From NCBI GenBank assembly GCA_002334915.1, contig DDCQ01000077.1, forward strand, positions 14,483 through 26,074: a stretch of 11,592 bases of DNA, given 5' to 3'. Position numbers and translations under genes: made by a program. Origin of the DNA: Porticoccaceae bacterium UBA2002 (lineage in GTDB: Bacteria > Pseudomonadota > Gammaproteobacteria > Pseudomonadales > Porticoccaceae). The notes below the pieces were generated by a model that saw nothing but the letters and a program-made list of their open reading frames with translations, had not been told where the DNA came from and did no database searches. Below, in pieces: positions 5,735-11,592 of the stretch (positions within the stretch are counted from its first letter, which is position 1; the number at the start of each line of letters is the position of its first letter).

Positions 5735-8700
5735 CTATTTATCCCAGTTTAAAATATCCATTACAATCTTAGTCTGTTGGTTAGCCTGAGCCACCATGGC
5801 AGTCGCGGCCTGCTGAATAATCTGGGTTCTGGCTAGTTCAGCACTCTCTTTCGCGTAATCTGCATCCTCAATACGGCTGCGTGAGGACTGAGTATTGGTG
5901 AACATATCACTGAGATTATCTATGGCATATTCCAGGCGATTCATGGTCGCGCCGTAGGTAGAGCGCTGCAGATTCATCTGGGTTAATGCACTGTCAATTA
6001 CCTGTAATGAGATAGTGGCTTGTGATGAGGTATTAATGGCAGTGGTAACTACGGCCTCAAACTGCTCAAGGCTAACGGCGATCGAAGCAGGTGAAGAACC
6101 ATCCAGAAGACCAGAAATTGTTAGTACGCCAGAAGCTGCAGACGCCGCTGTAAACAAGCCTGTTTGAGCTGCTATCTGAGTTGCCATGTCTGTCAGCAAT
6201 GCATCTAGGCTATCAGTACCTATGACTCCCTGAATCTCTGTACCGCCAGCAATGGTCAGGGTAATGCGATCGCCCTCGACTAAATCGCGGTTATTAAAAT
6301 CGATAACATCTACACCAGCTGTATGGACTAGTGCAGTGGTAGTTGGCCAATCGTAAACTTTGCTATGACCCGAGTCAGCTCCATTGCCATCATTATTTGG
6401 CGCTCCAACAACCACTGTAGATCCAATGGAATTAATGCTGACAGAAGAACCGCTGCGATCATCAATGGCCTCTCCGTCAAGATCAGCTCCGCGTTGGACC
6501 CATGCAGTGCCATTCCAATCATAGAGGCGCACATGGCCAGCATTAGAGCCACTGCCATCATTTGCTGGAGCTCCAATAGCTACAGTGTCTCCAGCGTCGC
6601 TCAGAGCAACCGAGTAACCGCTCATATCACCTGCAGCCTCACCATTAATATCATCACCAATCTGAGTCCAGGCTGTACCATTCCAGTTGTAGACCCGAAC
6701 ATGACCAGAATCGGCACCATTGCCATCATTGCCGGTGGCACCTACAGCAATAGTCTCGCCATCTGTACTGATAGAAACATTGTTAATCTGATCTTCAGCC
6801 GACTCGCCCACAATAGGATTGCCTACAGCTATCCATGCAGTGCCGCTCCAGGTGAAGATACGCACATGACCCGAGTCGTTGCCATTACTATTATTGCCCG
6901 GTGAAGACAGAGCCATGGTATTGCCATCATCGCTAATACTCACCGACTGTCCGCTGTAGTCTGCCGCGCTCTGACCATCGATATCATTGCTGCGCTGAAC
7001 CCAGCTGCTACCATTCCAGTCATAGACTCTTGCATGGCCTGCATCTGTGCCATTACCATCGTTGTAAGAGGCACCCATAACAATGGTATCGCCATCACCG
7101 CTCATACTGATGCTGCTAACAGCGTCTCCAGGAGCCTCACCCACCAGATCCGCACCCTTCTGAATCCAGGCACTGCCATCCCAACTGTAAACTCTCACCT
7201 GTCCTGCTGTGCTTTCAGCGCCAAAATCGGCAATGGAAACCGTATTGCCATCCTCACTCATAGCAATACTGGTCAGGGCACCGGCCTCTGTTAAGTTAGC
7301 CAGCAACTGGCTGTAGCTCAGTGCCCCAGGAGCAGCGCCTACATTGACATTGTCTATATAGAGGGAGGCTCCTGCGACGGTCCCAAAGGTTTCATCAAAG
7401 GTGCCAGACACAAATACAAACTTGTAGTTGCCTGTTGTAGGTATATCTACATTGACCGTCTGCCAACCACTATCATTAGTGCCGCTGCCTGTCTGATTTA
7501 ACAGATTAATTGTCTCACCAGTATCCGTGTTCAGAGCATAGGCATAGACGTCGAAGGCGTCGCTGCCACCCTGAGCTCGCCACTCAAAGCTTAAGTCAGA
7601 TCCGGCGGCCACATAGACGGGCTCCTTTGACACCACATAGGGCCCATGAAGTACGTCTCCCCCATAAACACGAGTACTGGAGTACATCTGTAGCGTACTG
7701 CCATTAACAGAGTAATTATAGCTGGCGCTATTGGGCGCATTTTGATCACCGCGGCTGATTCTTGCGCCATAGGTGGGATTCGGTGTGCTATCTGAAGGTG
7801 TGGCATAGCCGGCAACAGTTGAGGGGCCGGTAGCACCCAAGCTACCCAGTTTTACCTGCTCTAAATGAATATCCCAGCCATCTATTGAGGCCACATTGCC
7901 ATTAACGCTAACACTGGAGGATGAGAAGTCACCATTAGTAAAGGTCTTGGCCTCTCCATCAATATCTAGCCCGCGCTGCACCCAGCTCGAGCCACTCCAG
8001 TCAAAGATGCGAATATGACCGGAGTCTGCGCCAGCACCATCATTTCGCGGCGCGCTTATAGTAATGGTGTTGCCATCATTGCTCATAACCGTCGACCAAC
8101 CGCTCTCATCTCCGGCAGCTTCTCCATCAATATCTGCGCCGCGCTGAGTCCAGCTACCCGTTGTATCATTGGTAGTGACATAGCTAGAGGTAGGCTGAGA
8201 TACCTCAACGCTGGCAGGGGCCGCTGAGAGATGGCTACCATAGTTGGTTGTTCTGCCCAGAGTCGCCGTTGAGAATGCACCCAGAGACATTTCAATAGTC
8301 TGTGAGACATTAGCACCCACCTGGAAAGAGGTGGTGGCGCCAAAATGAGACCCATCCAGAAGATTCTCACCATTCCACTGAGTCTGGCTAAAGATTCTGG
8401 TTACTTCTGACTTTAATGCCTGGTATTCAAGATCCAACGCTTGACGATCGCTGGCTGTATTGGTGTCACTAACAGCCTGTACCGAGAGTTCACGCATGCG
8501 CTGCAGCATATCTGTTACACCACTGATCGGGCCATCAGCGGTCTGGATCATACCTATGGCGTCATTGGCATTCTGCACGGCCTGGCTCAGTCCTTTTGAC
8601 TGAGCTGTCATTCGGTCAACCATAGCCAGCCCAGCGGCATCATCAGCGGCTGAATTAATTTTCACCCCTGTTGAAAGTCGCTGCATCGACTGCGCCATAG

Positions 8701-8764
8701 CTCGCTCGTTCTTAGCGAGGCTAGTAGCCGCAATAGTTGCTGTTATGTTAGTACCAATCTTCAA
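5735..8764 (-). CDS. giant flagellin with a seven-repeat beta-propeller and nested adhesin-like domain
   Basis: A structural subunit of the flagellar filament, 1009 residues against about 280-550 for common flagellins. The N-terminal D0/D1 (1-165) is canonical: IGTNI, QRLSTGVKINSAADDAAGLA (28-47), TADGPISGVTDMLQRMRELS (75-94). The C-terminal D1/D0 (about 915-1009) is also canonical: NRLEYAIDNL, SRIEDADYAKE, QQAATAMVAQANQQ. Between them lie seven FG-GAP-like repeats (205-806), with a domain of about 205 residues nested in the second, then a beta-alpha-beta module (about 807-905) resembling flagellin insertion domains. No cysteine is present, usual for exported flagellins. Translation starts at TTG (8764-8762). 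An in-frame TAA lies nine bases upstream and the next Met is residue 23, inside D0, so TTG is required; the Shine-Dalgarno is poor. A FliA-type promoter lies at 8834-8860. No chaperone, cap or other flagellar gene is adjacent. The termini are certain; what the insert binds is inference. Confidence 0.95.
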   Translation of the reverse strand: MKIGTNITATIAATSLAKNERAMAQSMQRLSTGVKINSAADDAAGLAMVDRMTAQSKGLSQAVQNANDAIGMIQTADGPISGVTDMLQRMRELSVQAVSDTNTASDRQALDLEYQALKSEVTRIFSQTQWNGENLLDGSHFGATTSFQVGANVSQTIEMSLGAFSTATLGRTTNYGSHLSAAPASVEVSQPTSSYVTTNDTTGSWTQRGADIDGEAAGDESGWSTVMSNDGNTITISAPRNDGAGADSGHIRIFDWSGSSWVQRGLDIDGEAKTFTNGDFSSSSVSVNGNVASIDGWDIHLEQVKLGSLGATGPSTVAGYATPSDSTPNPTYGARISRGDQNAPNSASYNYSVNGSTLQMYSSTRVYGGDVLHGPYVVSKEPVYVAAGSDLSFEWRAQGGSDAFDVYAYALNTDTGETINLLNQTGSGTNDSGWQTVNVDIPTTGNYKFVFVSGTFDETFGTVAGASLYIDNVNVGAAPGALSYSQLLANLTEAGALTSIAMSEDGNTVSIADFGAESTAGQVRVYSWDGSAWIQKGADLVGEAPGDAVSSISMSGDGDTIVMGASYNDGNGTDAGHARVYDWNGSSWVQRSNDIDGQSAADYSGQSVSISDDGNTMALSSPGNNSNGNDSGHVRIFTWSGTAWIAVGNPIVGESAEDQINNVSISTDGETIAVGATGNDGNGADSGHVRVYNWNGTAWTQIGDDINGEAAGDMSGYSVALSDAGDTVAIGAPANDGSGSNAGHVRLYDWNGTAWVQRGADLDGEAIDDRSGSSVSINSIGSTVVVGAPNNDGNGADSGHSKVYDWPTTTALVHTAGVDVIDFNNRDLVEGDRITLTIAGGTEIQGVIGTDSLDALLTDMATQIAAQTGLFTAASAASGVLTISGLLDGSSPASIAVSLEQFEAVVTTAINTSSQATISLQVIDSALTQMNLQRSTYGATMNRLEYAIDNLSDMFTNTQSSRSRIEDADYAKESAELARTQIIQQAATAMVAQANQQTKIVMDILNWDK
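6347..8152 (-). repeat. seven FG-GAP/integrin-alpha-like repeats in the flagellin, interrupted in repeat 2
   Basis: Repeat units begin at Trp 205, 261, 533, 588, 644, 699 and 755; uninterrupted ones are 55-56 residues. The consensus is W-x-Q-x-G-x-D-I-x-G-E-A, a D-x-S-G-x-S-V-S-x-S-D-G-N-T-V core, then GAPxNDGNGADSGHVRVYDW and NGT/SA. The NDGNGADSG loop resembles the Ca-binding loop of FG-GAP propeller blades and is present in all units except repeat 2, which has GAESTAGQ instead. Seven units equals the blade number of an integrin-alpha-type propeller. DNA bounds of the units on the minus strand are 8152-7985, 7984-7169 (interrupted), 7168-7004, 7003-6836, 6835-6671, 6670-6503 and 6502-6347. 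Confidence 0.9.
7328..7942 (-). other. nested jelly-roll/adhesin-like domain inside propeller repeat 2 of the flagellin
   Basis: Residues about 275-479 break repeat 2 between its GEA motif (270-272) and its SIAMSEDGNTV core (499-509). The insert opens with FTNGDFS, has GWDIHLEQV (296-304) and SDLSFEWRAQGGSDAFDVYAY (389-409 region), then KFVFVSGTFDETFGTVAGAS (448-467), and ends with LYIDNVNVG (468-476). This order, with NGDF at the start and YIDNV at the end, is that of carbohydrate-binding-module-like beta-sandwich domains common in large bacterial adhesins and RTX proteins. Ligand binding is inferred from that resemblance only. Confidence 0.7.
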
Positions 8765-8818
8765 GTCGTTTTAATCCAATTGCCCAAAAATATTTTCTGA
8801 GATACAGACTTATTTCCG

Positions 8819-8839
8819 CGATCTCGCTAAGCGAGATCG
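8819..8839. repeat. 9-bp perfect inverted repeat over the flagellin promoter -10/start region
   Basis: CGATCTCGC (8819-8827) and GCGAGATCG (8831-8839) flank a TAA loop. The right arm covers most of the proposed -10 box and the left arm the expected transcription start, so it could be an operator or a hairpin at the 5' end of the mRNA. There is no U-tract, so it is not a terminator. Confidence 0.6.
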
Positions 8840-8860
8840 ACAGGGAAATTGACTTCTTTA
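8834..8860 (-). promoter_or_regulatory. candidate FliA (sigma-28) promoter of the flagellin gene
   Basis: Read on the minus strand: TAAAGAAG (8860-8853), an 11-nt spacer, then GTCGATCT (8841-8834). The enterobacterial sigma-28 consensus is TAAAGTTT-N11-GCCGATAA. This site matches 5/8 and 5/8, including TAAAG and CGAT, with the exact spacing. It would start transcription near 8825, leaving an untranslated leader of about 60 nt. Flagellin genes are classic FliA targets. Confidence 0.6.
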
Positions 8861-8865
8861 GGAGA

Positions 8866-8922
8866 GTGGCAACAGGTGGCAGACAATGGCCGAAGAAAAC
8901 TCAAAGTGGCAAACTATTGCCG
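8866..8922 (+). repeat. TGGC motifs at 10-bp intervals upstream of the flagellin promoter
   Basis: TGGC occurs at 8867, 8877, 8887 and 8907, intervals of 10, 10 and 20 bp, so all lie on one face of the helix. A 17-nt unit at 8876-8892 recurs at 8906-8922 with three differences. The second copy contains the inverted repeat GGCAA-ACTA-TTGCC. The sites sit just upstream of the proposed -35. They may bind an activator, or the repetition may reflect coding sequence (see the micro-ORF). Confidence 0.35.
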
Positions 8923-8963
8923 CTGTTATTGACGAAAATACGATCTCAGAAATGGCTAAATAA
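8886..8963 (+). CDS. possible 25-residue micro-ORF or C-terminal remnant of a lost gene
   Basis: ATG at 8886 has AGGTGG 6 nt upstream and encodes MAEENSKWQTIAAVIDENTI plus five residues (SEMAK) before TAA at 8961-8963. A bidirectional terminator follows at 9001. Reading further upstream in frame, a first WQTMA precedes WQTIA by ten codons. The three base differences between those two 15-nt stretches (TGG CAG ACA ATG GCC and TGG CAA ACT ATT GCC) are all at third codon positions, which hints at coding history. The frame is closed upstream by TAG at 8859-8861. No family is recognised. It overlaps the phased TGGC sites, and only one of the two interpretations may be right. Confidence 0.3.
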   Translation: MAEENSKWQTIAAVIDENTISEMAK

Positions 8964-9000
8964 ACGTTTTCCGCAGAGGCGCATATTCGATTGATGATAT

Positions 9001-9029
9001 AAAAAAACCCGCTGAACAGCGGGCTTTTT
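9001..9029. terminator. bidirectional rho-independent terminator
   Basis: CCCGCT (9008-9013) pairs with AGCGGG (9018-9023) across GAAC. The minus strand continues with seven Ts (9007-9001), making a strong terminator for the lipoprotein gene that ends at 9061. The plus strand continues with CTTTTTA, able to stop transcripts coming from the left. Confidence 0.85.
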
Positions 9030-9060
9030 AGGTTTTTACTATGTGATCAGGTTTTAATTA

Positions 9061-9840
9061 TTACATTCTCATATAGGTCTGAGTAACAGTTTCACCATTG
9101 TAGACAAATGACTGGGTGAAGTGATTGTCATCGATCAGTTCAATTTTGACTGTGCTAACTGTGCCCTCATAATCAGGCATTGAACTTGTCATAGCAGTCT
9201 CAATAGCGTCGCCATTTGCGTCCAATTCAAAGGTACCAAAACCAAATTCCTGAATAGCTTCGCCCTTAGAGACAACATTCTGCAACCAGATATAGTGGCC
9301 ACCGCCGATCATCTTGGTTTCAGTAAACGCAGTGATATCCGGGTCATTGGATTCACGGGCTTGCAGCTGCCAGAGGCCATCAAAAGCCGAGGTAGCTGTA
9401 GACGCAGTGTCCCACACCTCAACCATATCCAAAAGGCGACCACCTTCGTATTCCATACCAATAATAGTTTGCTCAAAACCAGTTTCAGTCTGAGCTATGG
9501 CAACATCAAAGCTGTAACCTGAGACTGGGCCATTGTGGTTCACTCTGGGTACCTCAACCATCAGGCCATTTGACCAGGTGGCATCACCGGCACCAACGTC
9601 AATACTCTCTGTCTGAGCATTGTTAAAGGCATACATAAAACGGCCCTGGGTATAAATTTTTATCTGGTCGCGACTGTATTGGCTCACTTCGCCATTTTCG
9701 GTGACTGTAACACCGGCAATCAGATAGGCACCATCTGGCAGCGCATCAATCACAGCTGCAGTTTCAACAGCCTGCTGCTCAGCAGAACAGCCTGCCAGAC
9801 CAGTTATCGCGGCAAGTAAAAATAACGACTTCAGATTCAT
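9061..9840 (-). CDS. hypothetical lipoprotein with two similar beta-rich domains
   Basis: A 259-residue predicted lipoprotein. It has signal sequence MNLKSLFLLAAITGLAGC with lipobox LAGC, Cys18 lipidated, and SAE after it, so no Asp+2 retention signal and an outer-membrane location is likely. The mature part looks like two copies of one beta-rich domain: half 1 (about 36-146) starts DGAYLIAG and half 2 (about 153-259) starts DGLWQLQA, each followed by an acidic stretch, a strand (IKIYTQGRFMYAF at 60-72; KMIGGGHYIWLQN at 176-188) and a Gly/Asp-rich hairpin. A lipocalin-like barrel is possible, but I recognise no named family. The start is supported by GAGG 7 nt upstream. The inverted repeat CTGAGA-N7-TCTCAG (9912-9930) lies in the 136-nt upstream spacer. 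A strong terminator follows the stop codon. Function unknown. Confidence 0.8.
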   Translation of the reverse strand: MNLKSLFLLAAITGLAGCSAEQQAVETAAVIDALPDGAYLIAGVTVTENGEVSQYSRDQIKIYTQGRFMYAFNNAQTESIDVGAGDATWSNGLMVEVPRVNHNGPVSGYSFDVAIAQTETGFEQTIIGMEYEGGRLLDMVEVWDTASTATSAFDGLWQLQARESNDPDITAFTETKMIGGGHYIWLQNVVSKGEAIQEFGFGTFELDANGDAIETAMTSSMPDYEGTVSTVKIELIDDNHFTQSFVYNGETVTQTYMRM

Positions 9841-9911
9841 GAGTACACCTCTCTAGATTTATGAGTTATGAGTAGTACCATACTCAGAGGATCATTCTAA
9901 GTATATGGTCG

Positions 9912-9930
9912 CTGAGACGATTCATCTCAG
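9912..9930. repeat. inverted repeat CTGAGA-N7-TCTCAG upstream of the lipoprotein gene
   Basis: Six-base perfect arms (9912-9917 and 9925-9930) around a 7-nt centre. They lie beside a possible minus-strand -10 TATACT (9905-9900), for which I see no good -35. The repeat may be an operator. No U-tract follows, so a terminator for the dehydrogenase gene is unlikely. Confidence 0.3.
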
Positions 9931-9976
9931 AATAGCGGTAGTTCTGTCTCATTCAGAGGCAAAGTGACCTGCTAGG

Positions 9977-11353
9977 CTAGATTACCCTGCCAGGATTAAG
10001 AATACCTTTGGGGTCCATGGCGGCCTTGATGGTTTTCATCAGGGCAATCTCCTCAGCCGTGCGAGACTGATCCAGAAAATCTCGCTTGAGAACTCCCACA
10101 CCATGTTCTGCGGTAATGGCGCCTGAGTATTCGCCAATCATCAGCATAATATCTTCATTGATAAGTAGTTTGTCTTCCTCGCGACCTGTATAGGCACAGA
10201 CATGCAGATTGTTGTCGCCTATATGGCCAAACAGCAGCACACCAATATCAGGATATTTGGCCTTTAGTCGTGTTTCCAGATGGGTCGCAAAGACACCAAT
10301 ATCTGCGATTGGCAGACTGACATCCTGATTAGAGACTGGCCCCAGAACCTTAAATAGCTCGCCAATACCATCCCTGATACGCCAGAATTCCTCCGCATCC
10401 TTATGGGACTGAGCCACCACAGCATCCGTTAGCAGCTCTGCCTCCAAATGACCAAAAAGCTCCGCTTCAAATCGCTCTGCACCCAGGGCAGTTTCATTAT
10501 CTTTGTACTCAACCAGCAGGTAGAAATTGTGGTCGTCGGCAAAAGGGTTCTGTAAGTCTGCTTCTACTTCCAATACCTTGTTAAAGTAGTTATCCCACAT
10601 CAGTTCAAAGCCAGTCAGGCCAGAACCCAAACTGCGCTTAAGCTCGGTTAACAGTTTAATAACAGAGTCATAGTCTTCGAGGGCGCAGAGTGCCGTATGG
10701 GAAGCCAGAAGCTTGGGCTGTAGCTGCACCACCACTCTGGTAACAATACCCAGGGTGCCCTCGGAGCCAATAAAAAGATGTTTTAAATCATAACCGGAAT
10801 TATTTTTGACCATTTTATTCATGGCCTTAACCACTGTGCCATCGGCCAAAACCACCTCCAGGCCCAGCACCAGAGATCTGGTCATACCATAGCGAATAAC
10901 CTCTGTGCCGCCGGCATTGGTAGCCACATTGCCGCCAATATTACAGCTGCCGCGGGCACCCAGATCCAGGGGCATAAACAGATCATGCTCGTCGACCGCT
11001 TCCTGCAATACCTGCAATGGCGTTCCGGCCAGTACCGTCGCGGTCATGCCTCTGGTATCGATTTCCTCAACAGCATTCATGCGCTCCAGGGAGATGGCAA
11101 ATTCACCAGCTAAAGGGGTTGCGCCTCCGGCCAGGCCAGTCAATCCACCCTGCACTACAACAGGCTGATTGTGCTCGTGGCACAGGGCCATAATTTGAGA
11201 AAGCTGTTCGGTAGTTTTTGGTTTGAGCAGGGCTGCGGGCACACAGGGAGAGGCCCCGCTCCAGTCCGCATGGTATTTTTCGCTAATATCATCGCCCAGA
11301 AGCAGGGCTGAGGGTTCTAGAATTTGCGTCAGGCTTTCGATTAAAGTTTGCAT
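9977..11353 (-). CDS. FAD-linked D-2-hydroxyacid dehydrogenase (GlcD/D-lactate/D-2-hydroxyglutarate dehydrogenase family)
   Basis: A 458-residue flavoprotein of the vanillyl-alcohol-oxidase superfamily, full length. The FAD-binding PCMH domain covers about 35-215: the pyrophosphate-binding VVVQGGLTGLAGGATPL (65-81), GSCNIGGNVATNAGG (135-149) and YGMTRS (155-160), then NNSGYDLKHLFIGSEGTLGI (184-203). The C-terminal FAD-linked oxidase domain carries FGHIGDNNLHV (375-385), whose His377 and His384 are the expected metal ligands, AEHGVG (415-420) with Glu416-His417, and the family ending MDPKGILNPGRVI. These enzymes oxidise D-2-hydroxyacids to 2-oxoacids and pass electrons to a flavoprotein or quinone acceptor. 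D-lactate, D-2-hydroxyglutarate and glycolate cannot be told apart here. The start ATG is only weakly supported by a ribosome site but fits the family N-terminus. It lies 65 nt after the dioxygenase stop, probably in one transcript. Confidence 0.92.
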   Translation of the reverse strand: MQTLIESLTQILEPSALLLGDDISEKYHADWSGASPCVPAALLKPKTTEQLSQIMALCHEHNQPVVVQGGLTGLAGGATPLAGEFAISLERMNAVEEIDTRGMTATVLAGTPLQVLQEAVDEHDLFMPLDLGARGSCNIGGNVATNAGGTEVIRYGMTRSLVLGLEVVLADGTVVKAMNKMVKNNSGYDLKHLFIGSEGTLGIVTRVVVQLQPKLLASHTALCALEDYDSVIKLLTELKRSLGSGLTGFELMWDNYFNKVLEVEADLQNPFADDHNFYLLVEYKDNETALGAERFEAELFGHLEAELLTDAVVAQSHKDAEEFWRIRDGIGELFKVLGPVSNQDVSLPIADIGVFATHLETRLKAKYPDIGVLLFGHIGDNNLHVCAYTGREEDKLLINEDIMLMIGEYSGAITAEHGVGVLKRDFLDQSRTAEEIALMKTIKAAMDPKGILNPGRVI

Positions 11354-11418
11354 TGAGGCTGCACTGTTAATATATTGGCTATAAATTTTTCCACATCATA
11401 ACCGACAAGTCTCTGCGG

Positions 11419-11592
11419 CTACCACTTATCCTCGAGAGTCTCCACACGATCAAAGGATTCGCCAATCAACACACCCAACTCTCTCTGCTCATCCTCTTTT
11501 AGATGAACAGCTGGGCGACCATGGGCAAAACGATAATTACAGATCAGTGCAACATCGCCAACTTCCCAGGCGATAGGGATACCGTAATCGTC
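11419..11592 (-). CDS. C-terminal 57 residues of a TauD/TfdA-type Fe(II)/2-oxoglutarate dioxygenase (runs off the right edge)
   Basis: The minus strand from the window edge reads without a stop for 57 codons to TAG (11421-11419). It contains AWEVGDVALICNYRFAHGRP, matching the end of the TauD/clavaminate-synthase fold: a GD turn, the strand carrying L-I-x-N, and AHGR, where His is the distal iron ligand and Arg the 2-oxoglutarate carboxylate anchor. The first His and Asp ligands are outside the window, so the substrate and exact subfamily (TauD, TfdA, gamma-butyrobetaine hydroxylase-like) cannot be given. It is the upstream partner of the D-2-hydroxyacid dehydrogenase. Confidence 0.75.
   Translation of the reverse strand, partial: DDYGIPIAWEVGDVALICNYRFAHGRPAVHLKEDEQRELGVLIGESFDRVETLEDKW

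Noticed and set aside
6347..8152. CRISPR array or DNA tandem repeat as the cause of the regular pattern
   Set aside because: Period and conservation are at protein level (55-56 codons) with extensive codon variation; there are no short identical repeats with unique spacers.
5735..8764. Several plus- and minus-strand ORFs of 65-179 codons within the flagellin gene
   Set aside because: They are shadows of the repeat-rich flagellin frame; their repetitive composition (for example plus-strand 6365-6904) mirrors the propeller repeats on the other strand.
8906..8922. Sigma-54 promoter TGGC-N-TTGC
   Set aside because: The GG-GC spacing is 9 rather than 10 and it faces away from the flagellin gene on the plus strand.

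Overview
The window looks like chromosomal DNA of a free-living, probably marine gammaproteobacterium. The reasons are a gammaproteobacterial-type QueA divergent from a CCA-encoding tRNA-Leu, a polar-flagellum-type flagellin, several lipoproteins, and moderate overall G+C. The lineage is an inference; no rRNA or other marker is present.

Layout, left to right. (1) 1-779, minus: the N-terminal 259 residues of QueA, the tRNA queuosine enzyme. (2) 884-1063, plus: a strong stable-RNA promoter, tRNA-Leu(CAA) and its terminator. (3) 1013-3814: a small islet bounded by imperfect direct repeats of the tRNA 3' end plus terminator plus about 70 nt downstream (1013-1132 and 3694-3814), with a third short copy at 1180-1226. 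It carries two A+T-rich genes: a lipoprotein fusing an M48 zinc-peptidase domain to MORN repeats, and a COG3315/TIGR00027-type methyltransferase. No integrase is present. (4) 3862-5703, plus: a possible 19-residue leader ORF coupled by TAATG to a small membrane protein whose frame continues past a TAA, followed by a fatty acid hydroxylase/sterol desaturase-family membrane protein. (5) 5735-8764, minus: a 1009-residue flagellin, the most unusual object here. (6) 8765-9060: the flagellin promoter region, a possible micro-ORF and a bidirectional terminator. (7) 9061-11592, minus: a two-domain lipoprotein, a D-2-hydroxyacid (GlcD-type) FAD dehydrogenase, and the C-terminus of a TauD-type Fe(II)/2-oxoglutarate dioxygenase, the last two probably one transcription unit.

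Main result: the flagellin keeps ordinary D0/D1 termini for filament assembly, but its hypervariable region holds seven copies of a roughly 55-residue FG-GAP/integrin-alpha-like repeat, the number expected for one closed seven-bladed beta-propeller. A jelly-roll-like adhesin domain of about 205 residues is nested inside blade 2. This predicts a filament displaying a propeller plus a putative ligand-binding domain on every subunit. A candidate FliA (sigma-28) promoter with exact 11-nt spacing lies upstream, overlapping a 9-bp inverted repeat. There are no other flagellar genes in the window, so the gene stands alone.
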